Counted from the stretch's first letter, positions 51,856-61,427 are shown. The stretch is 64,000 bases of DNA from DATKUK01 sp035530655 (GCA_035530655.1 DATKUK010000086.1:1-64000); one strand, 5' to 3'. Numbers and translations: made by a program. The notes: generated by a model from the letters alone, not told the origin.

Positions 51856-52968
51856 ATGGAACTTTGCCACAGCACGCCGTTACGCGGCCAGCACGTTGAA
51901 CTGGGCGCCAAGATGGTGCCCTTCGCCGGTTGGGAGATGCCTGTGCAGTATTCGCAGGGCATTCTGGCCGAGCATCGCCACACGCGTGAGAAGGTTTCAC
52001 TCTTCGACACGTGTCATATGGGGCAGTTTGTCGTCACGGGCGGCCACGCCGGGGTCGATCTGGGTCGACTGGTCAGCAGCGGTGTCGAACGGCTTGAGGT
52101 GGGCGCGTGTAAGTACGGACTGTTGCTGGACGATCACGGGGGGATCATCGACGACACCATTGTGGCCCGCTTGGCGCAGGACCGGTTCCTGGTGGTAGTG
52201 AATGCCGGCACGCGTGAGGGTGATGCTGAGTGGATCGGCGAACACCTGTCGGCGGGCACGGGCTTTGAGGATCAATCGACGGCGATGGGCAAGTTGGATC
52301 TGCAAGGGCCGTGTTCGATGCAAGCGCTGCAACCCCTGTGTCGGCACGACTTGCGTGGTTTGCGGTACTTTCGTTGCGTGCAGGCCGAGGTGTGTGGCTT
52401 CGACGCGCTGGTCAGTCGTACCGGATACACGGGTGAGCTGGGGTACGAGATCTACGTCGCTGCCGAGTGCGTGACGAAGGTGTGGGCGGCGCTGTTGGAG
52501 CTACCCGAGGTCGAACCGGCTGGGCTCGGGGCTCGCGACACCTTGCGACTTGAAGTCGGATATCGTCTTTACGGTCAGGACATGGACCGGGAGCGAACAC
52601 CGCTCGAGGCCGATCTGATGGATAGCGTCGAGTTGGGCAAGGAGTTCATCGGTCGCGAGGCCTTGCAGCGGCAGATGGCGGCTGGCGCGAACGAGAAACT
52701 TGTGGGATTTGTGATGTCGGGTCGGCGGGCCGGTCGCCACGGATTCACCATTCTGGCCGACGGCGAGGACGTGGGTAAGGTTACCAGCGGCTCGTTCGCC
52801 CCGAGCCTGGGAGTGGCCGTCGGAATGGGATACGTGCGGGGCGATCGGGCATGGCAGGAGGGCGACGCGCTGGCGATCGCAATCGGCTCGCAGACGTTGC
52901 CGGCGAAGCTGACCCGTCCGCCGTTTTACGGGCGTGGCACGGCACGAATGAAAACAACAGGTCCATGA
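51856..52968 (+). CDS. gcvT: Aminomethyltransferase, glycine cleavage T protein
   Basis: 370 aa from ATG 51856 (begins MELCHSTPLRGQH), matching the usual GcvT start; ATG 51817 and GTG 51841 are in-frame alternatives. The ribosome site is weak. Family blocks: MVPFAGWEMPVQY, TREKVSLFDTCHMGQF, GIIDDTIVARL, FLVVVNAGTREGD, VSRTGYTGELGYEIY, GLGARDTLRLEVGYRLYG and the C-terminal KVTSGSFAPSLG. It takes the aminomethyl group from lipoyl-GcvH and makes 5,10-methylene-THF plus ammonia. First gene of the gcv-lip cluster. Confidence 0.93.
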   Translation: MELCHSTPLRGQHVELGAKMVPFAGWEMPVQYSQGILAEHRHTREKVSLFDTCHMGQFVVTGGHAGVDLGRLVSSGVERLEVGACKYGLLLDDHGGIIDDTIVARLAQDRFLVVVNAGTREGDAEWIGEHLSAGTGFEDQSTAMGKLDLQGPCSMQALQPLCRHDLRGLRYFRCVQAEVCGFDALVSRTGYTGELGYEIYVAAECVTKVWAALLELPEVEPAGLGARDTLRLEVGYRLYGQDMDRERTPLEADLMDSVELGKEFIGREALQRQMAAGANEKLVGFVMSGRRAGRHGFTILADGEDVGKVTSGSFAPSLGVAVGMGYVRGDRAWQEGDALAIAIGSQTLPAKLTRPPFYGRGTARMKTTGP

Positions 52969-52980
52969 AACACAGGAGCA

Positions 52981-53370
52981 ATGAACGTGGTTCCGGCTGA
53001 TTGCAGGTATACCAAGGAGCATGAGTGGGTTCGCATCGACGGAGGTCTGGCTGTAGTGGGCATAACCGACTACGCTCAGAAGGCGTTGGGGGACATCACC
53101 TACATAGAGCTGCCTGTAGACGGTCGGCAGGTGAAGCAGTCTGAGGAGTTCGCCGTGATCGAGTCGGTCAAAGCGGCGGCAGACATCTACGCGCCGCTGT
53201 CCGGGCGTGTGGCTGAAGCCAATCAATCCCTGGTGGAATCGCCGGAGATTGTGAATGAAGACCCGCACCAAGCTGGGTGGATCTGCAAGCTGGCGGAGTT
53301 TGATCGCGCCGAGCTGGACAATCTGCTTTCTCCCGAGCAGTATGAGGCGCTCTTGAAGGAGCTTGGATAG
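52981..53370 (+). CDS. gcvH: Glycine cleavage H protein
   Basis: 129 aa from ATG 52981, 12 nt after gcvT, with AGGAG directly upstream. The lipoylation lysine is in AVIESVKAAADIYAP (K64). The rest follows the family: CRYTKEHEWVRIDGG, GITDYAQKALGDITYIELP, PLSGRVAEANQSLVESPEIVNEDP (two parts: PLSGRVAEANQSL, ESPEIVNEDP) and GWICKL. It carries the aminomethyl group between P, T and L proteins; its lipoyl group is supplied by lipA and lipB just downstream. Confidence 0.96.
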   Translation: MNVVPADCRYTKEHEWVRIDGGLAVVGITDYAQKALGDITYIELPVDGRQVKQSEEFAVIESVKAAADIYAPLSGRVAEANQSLVESPEIVNEDPHQAGWICKLAEFDRAELDNLLSPEQYEALLKELG

Positions 53371-54699
53371 GTGTTCATTGCCAACACCGAGCAGCAGCGC
53401 GACCAGATGCTCGAGGCCATCGGCCTGAGGAGCGTGGAGGATCTGTTCGCGGGCATTCCTCGCGAGCAGCGGGCGCGTTCGTTCGACCTGCCGCCGGGTC
53501 GATCCGAGTTCGAGGTCCGCGATCACCTTCGGCGTCTGGCCGAAAAGAACGCCGTCAATCTGGTCAGCTTTCTGGGCGCGGGTTTCTACGACCACTTCAT
53601 CCCTGCCGCGGTGGATGCTCTGGTGGGCCGGAGTGAGTTCTACACCGCGTACACGCCGTACCAACCCGAGATCTCGCAGGGCATCCTCCAGGCCCTGTAC
53701 GAGTATCAGTCCTGCATTTGCCGCCTGACCGACATGGAGGTGTCCAACGCGTCGTTATATGACGGCGGCACCGCTTTGTACGAGGCGGCGATGATGGCCT
53801 TGCGAGTGACGGGGCGAGAGAAGATCGTCCTGGCGGGCGGTGTGAGCCCGATCTACCGCAACATGATTGACTGCTATACGGCCAACCTGGCGATTGACTT
53901 GGATGAGGTTCAGCCAGAGGGTGGGGCGATTGACCACGATCGGTTGAGCGACCACGTCGATGGGCGGACGGCGGCGGTCATCTTTCAGAATCCGAGTTTT
54001 TTCGGTGTGGTTCAGGATCTGACCGAGCCGATCAAGAGGGTCCATCAGGCTGGAGCCCTGGCGATCGTGTCCTTCTATCCGGTTGCGGCTGGGTTGATCA
54101 AGAGCCCTGGCAGCATGGGGGCCGACATCGTGACCGGCGAAGGGCAGAGCTTGGGTATTCCCTTGTCGTTCGGCGGTCCTTACCTGGGTTTCATGGCCGT
54201 GAGCAAGAAGCTGGTGCGTAAGATGCCGGGCCGTATCTGCGGTCGTACAACCGACAACCGGCAGCGACAGGGCTTCGTGCTCACGCTTCAGGCGAGGGAG
54301 CAGCACATCCGTCGCGAGAAGGCCACCTCCAACATCTGCACCAACCAGACGCTTTGCGCGTTGCGCTCGCTGGTGTACATGACCTTGTTGGGGCGCGAGG
54401 GCCTGGGCGAGCTGGCCCGTCTTTGCGCCGCCAAGGCGACGTACGCCAAGCAGCGTCTGGCCGAGATTCCTTCGGTTCGGATCGACATGACGCTGCCGAC
54501 GTTTAATGAGTTCGTGGTTCATCTGCCGCGCGATGCGGCTGCGGTCGTTGGCGATCTGATCGACAAGGGCTTTGCGGCGGGCTTTCCGCTGGGCCGGTAC
54601 TACTCGAGCATGCAAAACGATCTGCTGGTGGCCGTTACCGAGAAGCGGACGAAGGAACAGATCGGCGCGTTGGCCGAGGCTTTGGAGGGCGTGCTGTGA
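53371..54699 (+). CDS. gcvPA: Glycine dehydrogenase (decarboxylating) subunit 1
   Basis: 442 aa from GTG 53371, immediately after the gcvH stop. It is the split-type P protein subunit 1: FLGAGFYDHFIPAAVDAL, YTAYTPYQPEISQGILQALYEYQS (split: YTPYQPEISQGILQALYEYQ), SNASLYDGGTALYEAAMMALR and PGRICGRTTDNRQRQGFVLTLQAREQHIRREKATSNICTNQ (key part: REQHIRREKATSNICTNQ). Subunit 1 pairs with subunit 2 to decarboxylate glycine. It overlaps gcvPB by 4 nt (ATGA-type). Confidence 0.95.
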   Translation: MFIANTEQQRDQMLEAIGLRSVEDLFAGIPREQRARSFDLPPGRSEFEVRDHLRRLAEKNAVNLVSFLGAGFYDHFIPAAVDALVGRSEFYTAYTPYQPEISQGILQALYEYQSCICRLTDMEVSNASLYDGGTALYEAAMMALRVTGREKIVLAGGVSPIYRNMIDCYTANLAIDLDEVQPEGGAIDHDRLSDHVDGRTAAVIFQNPSFFGVVQDLTEPIKRVHQAGALAIVSFYPVAAGLIKSPGSMGADIVTGEGQSLGIPLSFGGPYLGFMAVSKKLVRKMPGRICGRTTDNRQRQGFVLTLQAREQHIRREKATSNICTNQTLCALRSLVYMTLLGREGLGELARLCAAKATYAKQRLAEIPSVRIDMTLPTFNEFVVHLPRDAAAVVGDLIDKGFAAGFPLGRYYSSMQNDLLVAVTEKRTKEQIGALAEALEGVL

Positions 54700-56138
54700 A
54701 GCTAATCTTCGAGAGAAGCCAGCCCGGCCGGCGCGGCGTGCGCCTTCCCGAAGTGGACGTGCCCACCGAACCCGATTTGCCGGCGTCGCTTCGCCGAGAA
54801 TCGCCGCCGCCGCTGCCGGAGGTGTCGGAGTTGGATGCGGTACGGCACTTCACGGAGTTGAGCACGCGCAACGTGGGCGTGGACAGCATCTTCTATCCGC
54901 TCGGCTCGTGCACGATGAAGTACAACCCGAAGCTGTGCGATCGCGTCGCCAACTACGAGGGCTTTGCGGCCCTGCACCCGCTGCTTCCGCAGCTTCGTTT
55001 AGGCGGCATGCTGACACAGGGCGCCTTGGCCGTGCTGTACGAGACCGAGCGGCTGCTGGCGGAGATCGTGGGCATGCCGGCGGTGACCATGCAGCCGCTG
55101 GCCGGCGCACACGGCGAACTGACCGGCATCATGCTGATTGCAGCCTATCACCGGGCCCGCAAAAACAAGAAGCGCAAGATCATCGTGCCCGATTCGGCCC
55201 ACGGGACCAACCCGTCGAGTGCCGCCATCGGCGGATTCGAGGTGGTCACGGTCGGCACGGACAGACAGGGCAACATGGACCTGAAGGCATTGGCCGAGGC
55301 CATCGACGACACGGTAGCGGGCGCGATGTTGACCGTCCCGAGCACGCTGGGGCTCTACGATCCGGACATCGTCAAGGTCGCCGAGATGATCCATGACGTG
55401 GACGGGTTGATGTACTGCGACGGGGCGAACCTCAACGCCATCCTGGGCAAGGTCCGACCGGGTGATATCGGTTTTGATGTGGTGCACATCAATCTGCACA
55501 AGACGTTCGGCTCGCCGCACGGTGGCGGCGGGCCCGGGGCCGGCCCGGTGGGTGTGTCCAAGAAGCTGCTGCCGTACCTGCCGACGTCGGTGGTAATCAG
55601 GCGCGACGACGGCACGTACGCGCTGAAGTACGATCTGCCCGATTCGATCGGCTACATTGCGCCGTTCTACGGCAGCTTCGGCGTGATCCTTCGGGCGTAT
55701 GGCTACATTCTGCTGCAGGGCCGGGAAGGTCTGATCCGCGTTGCGGAGAACGCCGTGCTCAACGCGAACTACGTCATGCACCGACTGAAAGATCATTACG
55801 ACCTGCCGCACGACCGCGTGTGCATGCACGAGTGCGTGTTCTCCGCCAGCCGGCAGAACAAGCGCGGCGTCCATGCGATCGATGTGGCCAAGGCCTTGCT
55901 GGACCGAGGGTTTCATCCGCCGACGGTGTGTTTCCCGCTTATCGTGCCCGAGGCGTTGATGATCGAGCCGACGGAGACAGAGTCCAAGGAAATGCTCGAC
56001 GCCTTCTGCGACGCGATGATCGAGATCGCCGAGCAGGCCGAAAGCCAACCGGACGTCCTCAAGGCTGCCCCAACCACCACACCGGTTGGTCGGCTGGACG
56101 AGGTGGCTGCGGCACGCAACATGGATCTTTCGGCGTAA
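54696..56138 (+). CDS. gcvPB: Glycine dehydrogenase (decarboxylating) subunit 2
   Basis: 480 aa. The PLP lysine is in HINLHKTFGSPHGGGGPGAG (K269). Other family blocks: IFYPLGSCTMKYNPKL, MQPLAGAHGELTGIMLI, PDSAHGTNPSSAAIGGFEV and CDGANLNAILGKVRPGDIGFD. It forms the active P protein with GcvPA and passes the aminomethyl group to lipoyl-GcvH. The length is normal. Confidence 0.96.
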   Translation: MKLIFERSQPGRRGVRLPEVDVPTEPDLPASLRRESPPPLPEVSELDAVRHFTELSTRNVGVDSIFYPLGSCTMKYNPKLCDRVANYEGFAALHPLLPQLRLGGMLTQGALAVLYETERLLAEIVGMPAVTMQPLAGAHGELTGIMLIAAYHRARKNKKRKIIVPDSAHGTNPSSAAIGGFEVVTVGTDRQGNMDLKALAEAIDDTVAGAMLTVPSTLGLYDPDIVKVAEMIHDVDGLMYCDGANLNAILGKVRPGDIGFDVVHINLHKTFGSPHGGGGPGAGPVGVSKKLLPYLPTSVVIRRDDGTYALKYDLPDSIGYIAPFYGSFGVILRAYGYILLQGREGLIRVAENAVLNANYVMHRLKDHYDLPHDRVCMHECVFSASRQNKRGVHAIDVAKALLDRGFHPPTVCFPLIVPEALMIEPTETESKEMLDAFCDAMIEIAEQAESQPDVLKAAPTTTPVGRLDEVAAARNMDLSA

Positions 56139-56266
56139 ACCCTTTTCCGAAAGCAGGTTACGCATGTTGGCTGCGGCACGGTAGTCTGCGGTACCCATGG
56201 GCCGATGCAAGGGCTACGCTAACAATGGGTTGCCGCAATCTGCGGCGCCGAACGGTGCGTGAGCGG

Positions 56267-57133
56267 ATGACCAGCAGTGCGACAACCTATGCCGTCTCGT
56301 CCGAGAGGAAGCCTCCGTGGCTTCGTGTGCGCCATCCGCGGTGCGCGCAGACCCGCGAGGTGTGGCGTCTGTTGCAGGAGTTGGATCTGAATACGGTCTG
56401 CCAGTACGCGGCCTGCCCCAATGTGGCTGAGTGCTTCGCGAGAGGAACGGCCACGTTCATATTGATGGGATCGGTCTGCACCCGCCGGTGTCGGTTCTGC
56501 AACGTGGCCCAAGCGTCACCGCAGCCGCTTGATCCGACAGAAGGCGAACGAATCGCGGAAGCCGCCCGTCGTATGAAGCTGCGGTATCTGGTGCTGACGT
56601 CGGTGACGCGCGACGACCTGCCCGATGGTGGCGCCGAGCACTGGGCGGCTGTGATTCGCGCGGTCAGGGCGCGTCTTGCGGAACTCGCGGTCGAGGCGTT
56701 GATTCCCGATCTTAGCGACTTGAGCGACGTACTTGCCGCGGGTCCAAGTGTGCTGGCTCACAACATCGAGACCGTGCCGCGACTGTATCCGATGGTCCGC
56801 CCGCAGGCCGACTACGAACGCTCGTTGAACGTGCTGGCGCGGGCCAAGCGCATACGTCCGGACGTCGTCACCAAGTCGGCGATCCTGGTGGGACTTGGCG
56901 AGACCGAGGATGAGGTTCTGGGGGCCTTAGTGGACTTGCGGCAGGTGGGTTGCGATCGGGTTGTGTTGGGTCAGTACCTGCGGCCGACGCGGGAACACGT
57001 TCCGGTGGCGGAGTTCGTCACGCCCGAGCAGTTCGACCGGTTTGCCGAACAGGCACGGCAGATGGGGTTTTCGTGGGCGCTGGCGGCCCCGCTGGCGCGC
57101 AGCTCCTATCATGCTGCCGAGGCCGGGCCATGA
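56267..57133 (+). CDS. lipA: Lipoyl synthase
   Basis: 288 aa from ATG 56267; ATG 56225 and GTG 56255 are in-frame alternatives, and longer frames run into gcvPB. Both iron-sulfur sites are intact: auxiliary cluster C45-x4-C50-x5-C56 (CQYAACPNVAEC) and the radical-SAM C71-x3-C75-x2-C78 (CTRRCRFC). The C-terminal RSSYHA gives the serine that binds the auxiliary cluster. It inserts two sulfurs into the octanoyl group on GcvH. It overlaps lipB by 4 nt. Confidence 0.96.
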   Translation: MTSSATTYAVSSERKPPWLRVRHPRCAQTREVWRLLQELDLNTVCQYAACPNVAECFARGTATFILMGSVCTRRCRFCNVAQASPQPLDPTEGERIAEAARRMKLRYLVLTSVTRDDLPDGGAEHWAAVIRAVRARLAELAVEALIPDLSDLSDVLAAGPSVLAHNIETVPRLYPMVRPQADYERSLNVLARAKRIRPDVVTKSAILVGLGETEDEVLGALVDLRQVGCDRVVLGQYLRPTREHVPVAEFVTPEQFDRFAEQARQMGFSWALAAPLARSSYHAAEAGP

Positions 57134-57804
57134 AGCCGAAGTTGCTGGTCTGTCGGCCTGGCGTCGTGCCATACCACGAGGCGCTGGAGATTCAGAACCA
57201 GCTTCGCCGGCGGCGTGCCGACGGCCTGGTCCACGACGTACTTCTGCTGCTGGCGCACCCGCCGGTTTTCACGCTCGGCCGGTCGGGCAGGGCTGAGCAC
57301 CTGCTTGTGTCGCGCCCCGACATTGAACTGGTGCGCACGAACCGCGGGGGCGATATCACATACCACGGTCCGGGACAGGCGGTGGGGTATCTGATTCTGG
57401 ATTTGACCGAGTTGTACATGGATTTGAGGCGACTTTTCCGGGACATCGAAGCGGCGATCATCGACGCGCTGGGCACGTTTGGGATTAGCGCCGGGCACGA
57501 CGAGCGGTACACGGGCGTATGGGTGGGGCGTGACAAGATCGCCGCGATCGGGCTGGGGGTCCGCCGATGGGTAACGATGCATGGCTTCGCGCTCAACGTG
57601 AGCGGCGACCTGGCGCCATTTGATGCGATCGTCCCGTGTGGCCTGACCGACCGAGGGGTGACGTCGATGCAGCGTTTGGGCTGCGATGCCTCGATGGAGC
57701 AGGTGTACGCGGCGCTGGCGGATGCGTTTGCGCGTCGCCTGGGTTACACGCTGTCTTCGGCGCGTGTCGACGATCTGCTGCAAACGGCGTTCGAGGCGAG
57801 TTAG
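57130..57804 (+). CDS. lipB: Octanoyl-[ACP]:protein octanoyltransferase
   Basis: 224 aa from ATG 57130, overlapping the lipA stop. Active-site motifs: RGGDITYHGPGQAVGYLILD, the catalytic lysine in GRDKIAAIGLGVRRWVTMHG (K136) and the catalytic cysteine in AIVPCGLTDRGVTSM (C170). It moves octanoate from acyl carrier protein to the lipoyl domain. The gene ends by overlapping, tail to tail, the last 4 nt of the TerB-like gene on the other strand. Confidence 0.95.
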   Translation: MKPKLLVCRPGVVPYHEALEIQNQLRRRRADGLVHDVLLLLAHPPVFTLGRSGRAEHLLVSRPDIELVRTNRGGDITYHGPGQAVGYLILDLTELYMDLRRLFRDIEAAIIDALGTFGISAGHDERYTGVWVGRDKIAAIGLGVRRWVTMHGFALNVSGDLAPFDAIVPCGLTDRGVTSMQRLGCDASMEQVYAALADAFARRLGYTLSSARVDDLLQTAFEAS

Positions 57805-58682
57805 ATGGCCGGGTTGTAGTGGCCCTGCCCCTTTTCGCGCCACCACTGTCGGGTTGCGGCGGCACCGGACGGCCCGCGCTCGAGGTCCTGGCCGATCAGC
57901 CTGCCCAACGCCTCGGCGGCAGCGCCTCGCAACGGGGCGTTGCTCAGTTCGTTGTCCTGGTCGCCCAGGCCCAGCAGCTCGGCCAGATAGTAGACCGCTC
58001 GGCGGTCACCCAGTTGCCCCAAGAGCTGGGCGATGATGACGCGGAAGCCCGTAACGTCGGGGCATTGCTCGGGAACCCGGTAACTCTCAAAAGCCCGGAT
58101 AAGCGGGATCACCGCCGGCGACCCAAGTTCGAGGAACCGTGTGGCCCGCTCTGCGGGGTCAGCCCACTCGGCGAGGTGGAGATAGAACTGCTCGATCAGC
58201 TCTTCAGCCTGCTCGACCTTCGAAGGCTGGGGCGCCTGCGCCGCCGGTGCGGCGGCGTCTGGCGGCGGGTGTGGGTCGCCGGTTCTCTCGGGCTGCCGCG
58301 CTCGGATTCGCTCGGCCTTGAGCAAGGCCTCTTCGTAGAGTTCCTGCCAGCTCTGGTCGACCAGGCCTAGTCGTTGCCCCATGTCCACCAGCAGCCTCTG
58401 CTCGTCGGGACTGACCTGGCCGTCGATGGCCGCCGTCACCACCATGAGTTCGAGCGTGGCACGTCGGCCCTGCTCGTCGGCAGGTAGGTCGAGCTGCTGG
58501 CCGGTGCCAACCTCTCTGACCAGCCGGTGCAGTTCCTGATCGTCGATGTGAAGACGTCGCTGGATCCGGTCGATCAGGCGCTTCTCCGCGTCGGTGACCT
58601 TTCCATCGGCCAGCACCGTCACGAGAAGGGCTTTCATGTACCCAGAGGCGGCCGCATCTGCTTCGCCTGTGTGCTCATTCAT
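57801..58682 (-). CDS. TerB-like and HEAT-repeat protein
   Basis: 293 aa from ATG 58682. Residues about 14-125 resemble TerB/DjlA-type helical domains with acidic loops (VLADGKVTDAEKRLIDRI, AAIDGQVSPDEQRLLVDMG), where repeated DGxVxxxE motifs may bind metal. A Pro/Ala-rich linker (PHPPPDAAAPAAQAPQP) leads to HEAT-like repeats (SPAVIPLIRAFESY, LLGQLGDRRAVYYLAELLG, APLRGAAAEALGRL). No signal peptide. It is next to sucC on the same strand with a 24-nt gap. Function unknown. Confidence 0.75.
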   Translation of the reverse strand: MNEHTGEADAAASGYMKALLVTVLADGKVTDAEKRLIDRIQRRLHIDDQELHRLVREVGTGQQLDLPADEQGRRATLELMVVTAAIDGQVSPDEQRLLVDMGQRLGLVDQSWQELYEEALLKAERIRARQPERTGDPHPPPDAAAPAAQAPQPSKVEQAEELIEQFYLHLAEWADPAERATRFLELGSPAVIPLIRAFESYRVPEQCPDVTGFRVIIAQLLGQLGDRRAVYYLAELLGLGDQDNELSNAPLRGAAAEALGRLIGQDLERGPSGAAATRQWWREKGQGHYNPAI

Positions 58683-58706
58683 TGGTGTCCGACTCCTATC
58701 TGCTGA

Positions 58707-59873
58707 TTATACGGCCTGACAGACCTTTCTGGCTGCGTCGGTCAGGTCGGCTGCTGTCTGCAACGTGGGCAGGGCTGTAGCGGCCTCGGCGAGCATCTGC
58801 CGGGCCTTCTCGACGTTGGTACCCTCCAGTCGGACCACGACGGGCACCTCAAAGCCGACCTGGTTGCCCGCGGTGATGAGGGCCTCGGCGATCGTGTCGC
58901 ACTTGGCAATGCCGCCGAAGATATTGACGAGCACGCCCTTGACCTTGGGGTCGGCAAGGATGATGCGGAACGCTTCTATGGCTCCCTCGGCGGTCACGGA
59001 GCCGCCCACGTCGAGGAAGTTCGCGGGCTCGCCTCCGTGGAGCTTAATGATGTCCATGGTCGCCATGGCCAGCCCCGCGCCATTGACCAGACACCCGATA
59101 TTGCCGTCCAGACTGATGTAGGAGAGGTCGAACTGCTTGGCCCGTAGTTCGTTGGGGTCCTCTTCGGCTGGATCGAACATCTCTTGAAGGTCTTTGTGTG
59201 CGAACAGGGCGTTATCGTCGAAGTTGAACTTGGCATCGATGGCCCAGATCTTCCCATCCGGAGCGCATATGAGGGGATTGATTTCGGCCAGACTGCAGTC
59301 TTTCTCCAAAAAGAGCTTTGCCAGTCGAGTCATAATGGGCACGGTCTGTTTGAGTTGATCGCCGCGCATGCCAATCGCCAAAGCCAACTGACGGGCCTGG
59401 AAGCTCTGGAGGCCGAGGTGCGGATGCAGCCAGGCTTTGTGGATGGCCTCGGGCTTGTCGCGTGCGACCTGTTCGATTTCGACGCCCCCTTCGGCGCTGG
59501 CCATCATCACAGGACGGTTGCGGACGCGATCGACCACGATGCCGAGGTAGTACTCCTTCTCGATATCGACCGCGGTGGCCAATAGGATTTTGCGCACCTT
59601 GACGCCCTGCGGGCCGGTCTGCACGGAGACCATTGGCTTGCTGAAAATCCGTCGGCAGTCCTGTTCGGCCTGTTCGGCTGTGCGGACAAGCGTTACGTAG
59701 CCCGCCTTTCCGCGACCGCCTGCGTGGACCTGGGCCTTGACGACCACCTGTGGGGCGGCGAGGCGCTGGAACGCGTCGACGGCCTCGTCGGCACTGGCAA
59801 TGATCGTATCGGTTGGCACGGGAAGTCCTGCCTGTCGCAGCAGCGCTCTGGCCTGGTATTCGTGGATCTTCAT
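58707..59873 (-). CDS. sucC: Succinate-CoA ligase, beta subunit
   Basis: 388 aa. The N-terminal ATP-grasp domain opens MKIHEYQARALLRQAGLPVP and VVVKAQVHAGGRGKAG. AEINPLICAPDG, DGNIGCLVNGAGLAMATMD and GVLVNIFGGIAKCDTIA are family-typical. It catalyses, with SucD, succinyl-CoA to succinate with ATP or GTP formation in the TCA cycle. No sucD gene lies next to it, unlike the common sucCD operon. A divergent citrate synthase gene follows 240 bp away. Confidence 0.93.
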   Translation of the reverse strand: MKIHEYQARALLRQAGLPVPTDTIIASADEAVDAFQRLAAPQVVVKAQVHAGGRGKAGYVTLVRTAEQAEQDCRRIFSKPMVSVQTGPQGVKVRKILLATAVDIEKEYYLGIVVDRVRNRPVMMASAEGGVEIEQVARDKPEAIHKAWLHPHLGLQSFQARQLALAIGMRGDQLKQTVPIMTRLAKLFLEKDCSLAEINPLICAPDGKIWAIDAKFNFDDNALFAHKDLQEMFDPAEEDPNELRAKQFDLSYISLDGNIGCLVNGAGLAMATMDIIKLHGGEPANFLDVGGSVTAEGAIEAFRIILADPKVKGVLVNIFGGIAKCDTIAEALITAGNQVGFEVPVVVRLEGTNVEKARQMLAEAATALPTLQTAADLTDAARKVCQAV

Positions 59874-60112
59874 GGTTTGCTCCCTAACACGCCGTAGGTG
59901 AAGGAGTTGCGGAACAGTGTAACCCCGGACGCACGGCGAGCAACCCCCGTCTGAGGCGGCTGGCAGGATGCCAGCCAGCGGGGGCCGACGCCTTCGGATT
60001 GCCAGGCAGGATATTCTTCACAACCGAAGCGGCTAGCGGTACCATCTTCGCCGTGGGCCGTTCATCTCATTGTTTCGTCGAACGCAGGTGCGTTGAGAAA
60101 GGAGTGTCACGT

Positions 60113-61354
60113 ATGGCAGACATCAGTAAGATCATCCGGGAAGCTGCGGTGAAGGCGCAGCGCGAAACCGACAGCGAGCCGGAGGGTAAGCTGACCGGCG
60201 AGTGCAAGTTTCCCATTGTATGCGAGGTTGGTGGCGGGCTGGAAGGCGCGATCGCTTGCGGTACGTCAATTGGTTACGTCAACGGTACGAAGGGATGGCT
60301 GGTCTACCGGGGGTATAACTGCTTCGACCTGGCCGAACACAGCAGCTTCGAGGAAACCAGCTACCTGCTGCTGTTCGGGAAGTTACCCACCGCGAAGGAA
60401 CTGGCCGACTTCAAGAAGAACCTGGCGTCCTATGCACCCCTGCCTCGCGAGGTCGTTGACGTGCTTTCGTCGGTGCCCACCGCCAAGACCCACCCGATGT
60501 CGGCCCTGCGCACCGGCGTCTCGGTGCTCGGCATGCTTGATGACAACGCCGAGGATACGTCCGTGGAGGCCGAGACCGAGGTCGCCATCAAGCTGATCGC
60601 CCAGATGGGGCCGCTTGCCGGAGCGATCGCGAGACTCCGACAGGGCCAGAAGCCCGTGGCGCCCGATCCTTCTCTGAGTTTGTCCGGCAATTTCCTCTAC
60701 ACGATGACCGGGAAGAAACCGGACGCCGATTACGAGCGCATCATGGACGTCTCGCTGATTCTGCATGCCGACCATGGCATGAACGCGTCGACGTTCACCA
60801 GCATGGTGGTCAATTCTTCTTTGTCGGACATGTACAGCTCGATCACGGCGGGCATCGGCAGCCTCAAAGGCCCGCTGCACGGTGGGGCCAACGAGCGGGT
60901 GCTCCATGACCTGGACGAGATCGGCAGCGCCGATAAGGTCGATAAGTGGTTTGCCGAAGCGCGGAAGGCCAAGCGGCGGGTGATGGGCTTCGGACACCGC
61001 GTGTACAAGGCGTATGATCCTCGGGCTCGCATCCTGGGCCCGCTGGCCGACATGATGACGCAGGGCACCAAGCATCGGACGCTGTACGAGACGGCCGTCA
61101 AGCTCGACGGCGTGGTGTGCAGCGAACTCGGGGCGGAGAAGAAGATCTTCCCGAACGTTGATTTCTACAGCGGCCTGGTCTATCGGGCGATGGGGATTGA
61201 GACCGCGATGTTCACGCCCATCTTCGCCGTCAGCCGCATTTCGGGCTGGTGTGCGCGGGTGCTCGAGTACCTGGCCGGCAATCGTATCTTCAGGCCGCGG
61301 GCGATCTATACCGGACCTACCAAGGCGGAGTATGTTCCTGTCGGGCAGCGTTGA
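60113..61354 (+). CDS. Citrate synthase
   Basis: 413 aa from ATG 60113, with GGAG about 9 nt upstream; an in-frame start at 59999 runs through non-coding DNA. The catalytic residues are in LILHADHGMNASTF, LKGPLHGGANERVL and MGFGHRVYKAYDPRA, with PNVDFYSG carrying the aspartate. It condenses oxaloacetate and acetyl-CoA. The size is typical of the shorter hexameric/2-methylcitrate-type enzymes, so methylcitrate synthase activity is possible, but the neighbouring sucC suggests TCA function. A hairpin terminator follows. Confidence 0.92.
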   Translation: MADISKIIREAAVKAQRETDSEPEGKLTGECKFPIVCEVGGGLEGAIACGTSIGYVNGTKGWLVYRGYNCFDLAEHSSFEETSYLLLFGKLPTAKELADFKKNLASYAPLPREVVDVLSSVPTAKTHPMSALRTGVSVLGMLDDNAEDTSVEAETEVAIKLIAQMGPLAGAIARLRQGQKPVAPDPSLSLSGNFLYTMTGKKPDADYERIMDVSLILHADHGMNASTFTSMVVNSSLSDMYSSITAGIGSLKGPLHGGANERVLHDLDEIGSADKVDKWFAEARKAKRRVMGFGHRVYKAYDPRARILGPLADMMTQGTKHRTLYETAVKLDGVVCSELGAEKKIFPNVDFYSGLVYRAMGIETAMFTPIFAVSRISGWCARVLEYLAGNRIFRPRAIYTGPTKAEYVPVGQR

Positions 61355-61394
61355 CCGGGACGAGATGTAGTTCACGGGCGTCGATATGCACCTT

Positions 61395-61427
61395 CAGAGC
61401 CGATCCGAAAGGGTCGGCTCTGTTGTT
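61395..61427 (+). terminator. Rho-independent-type terminator after citrate synthase
   Basis: CAGAGCCGATCC, GAAA loop, GGGTCGGCTCTG: a 12-bp stem with one G-T pair at 61395-61422, followed by TTGTT. It lies 40 nt after the stop codon. Confidence 0.75.
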
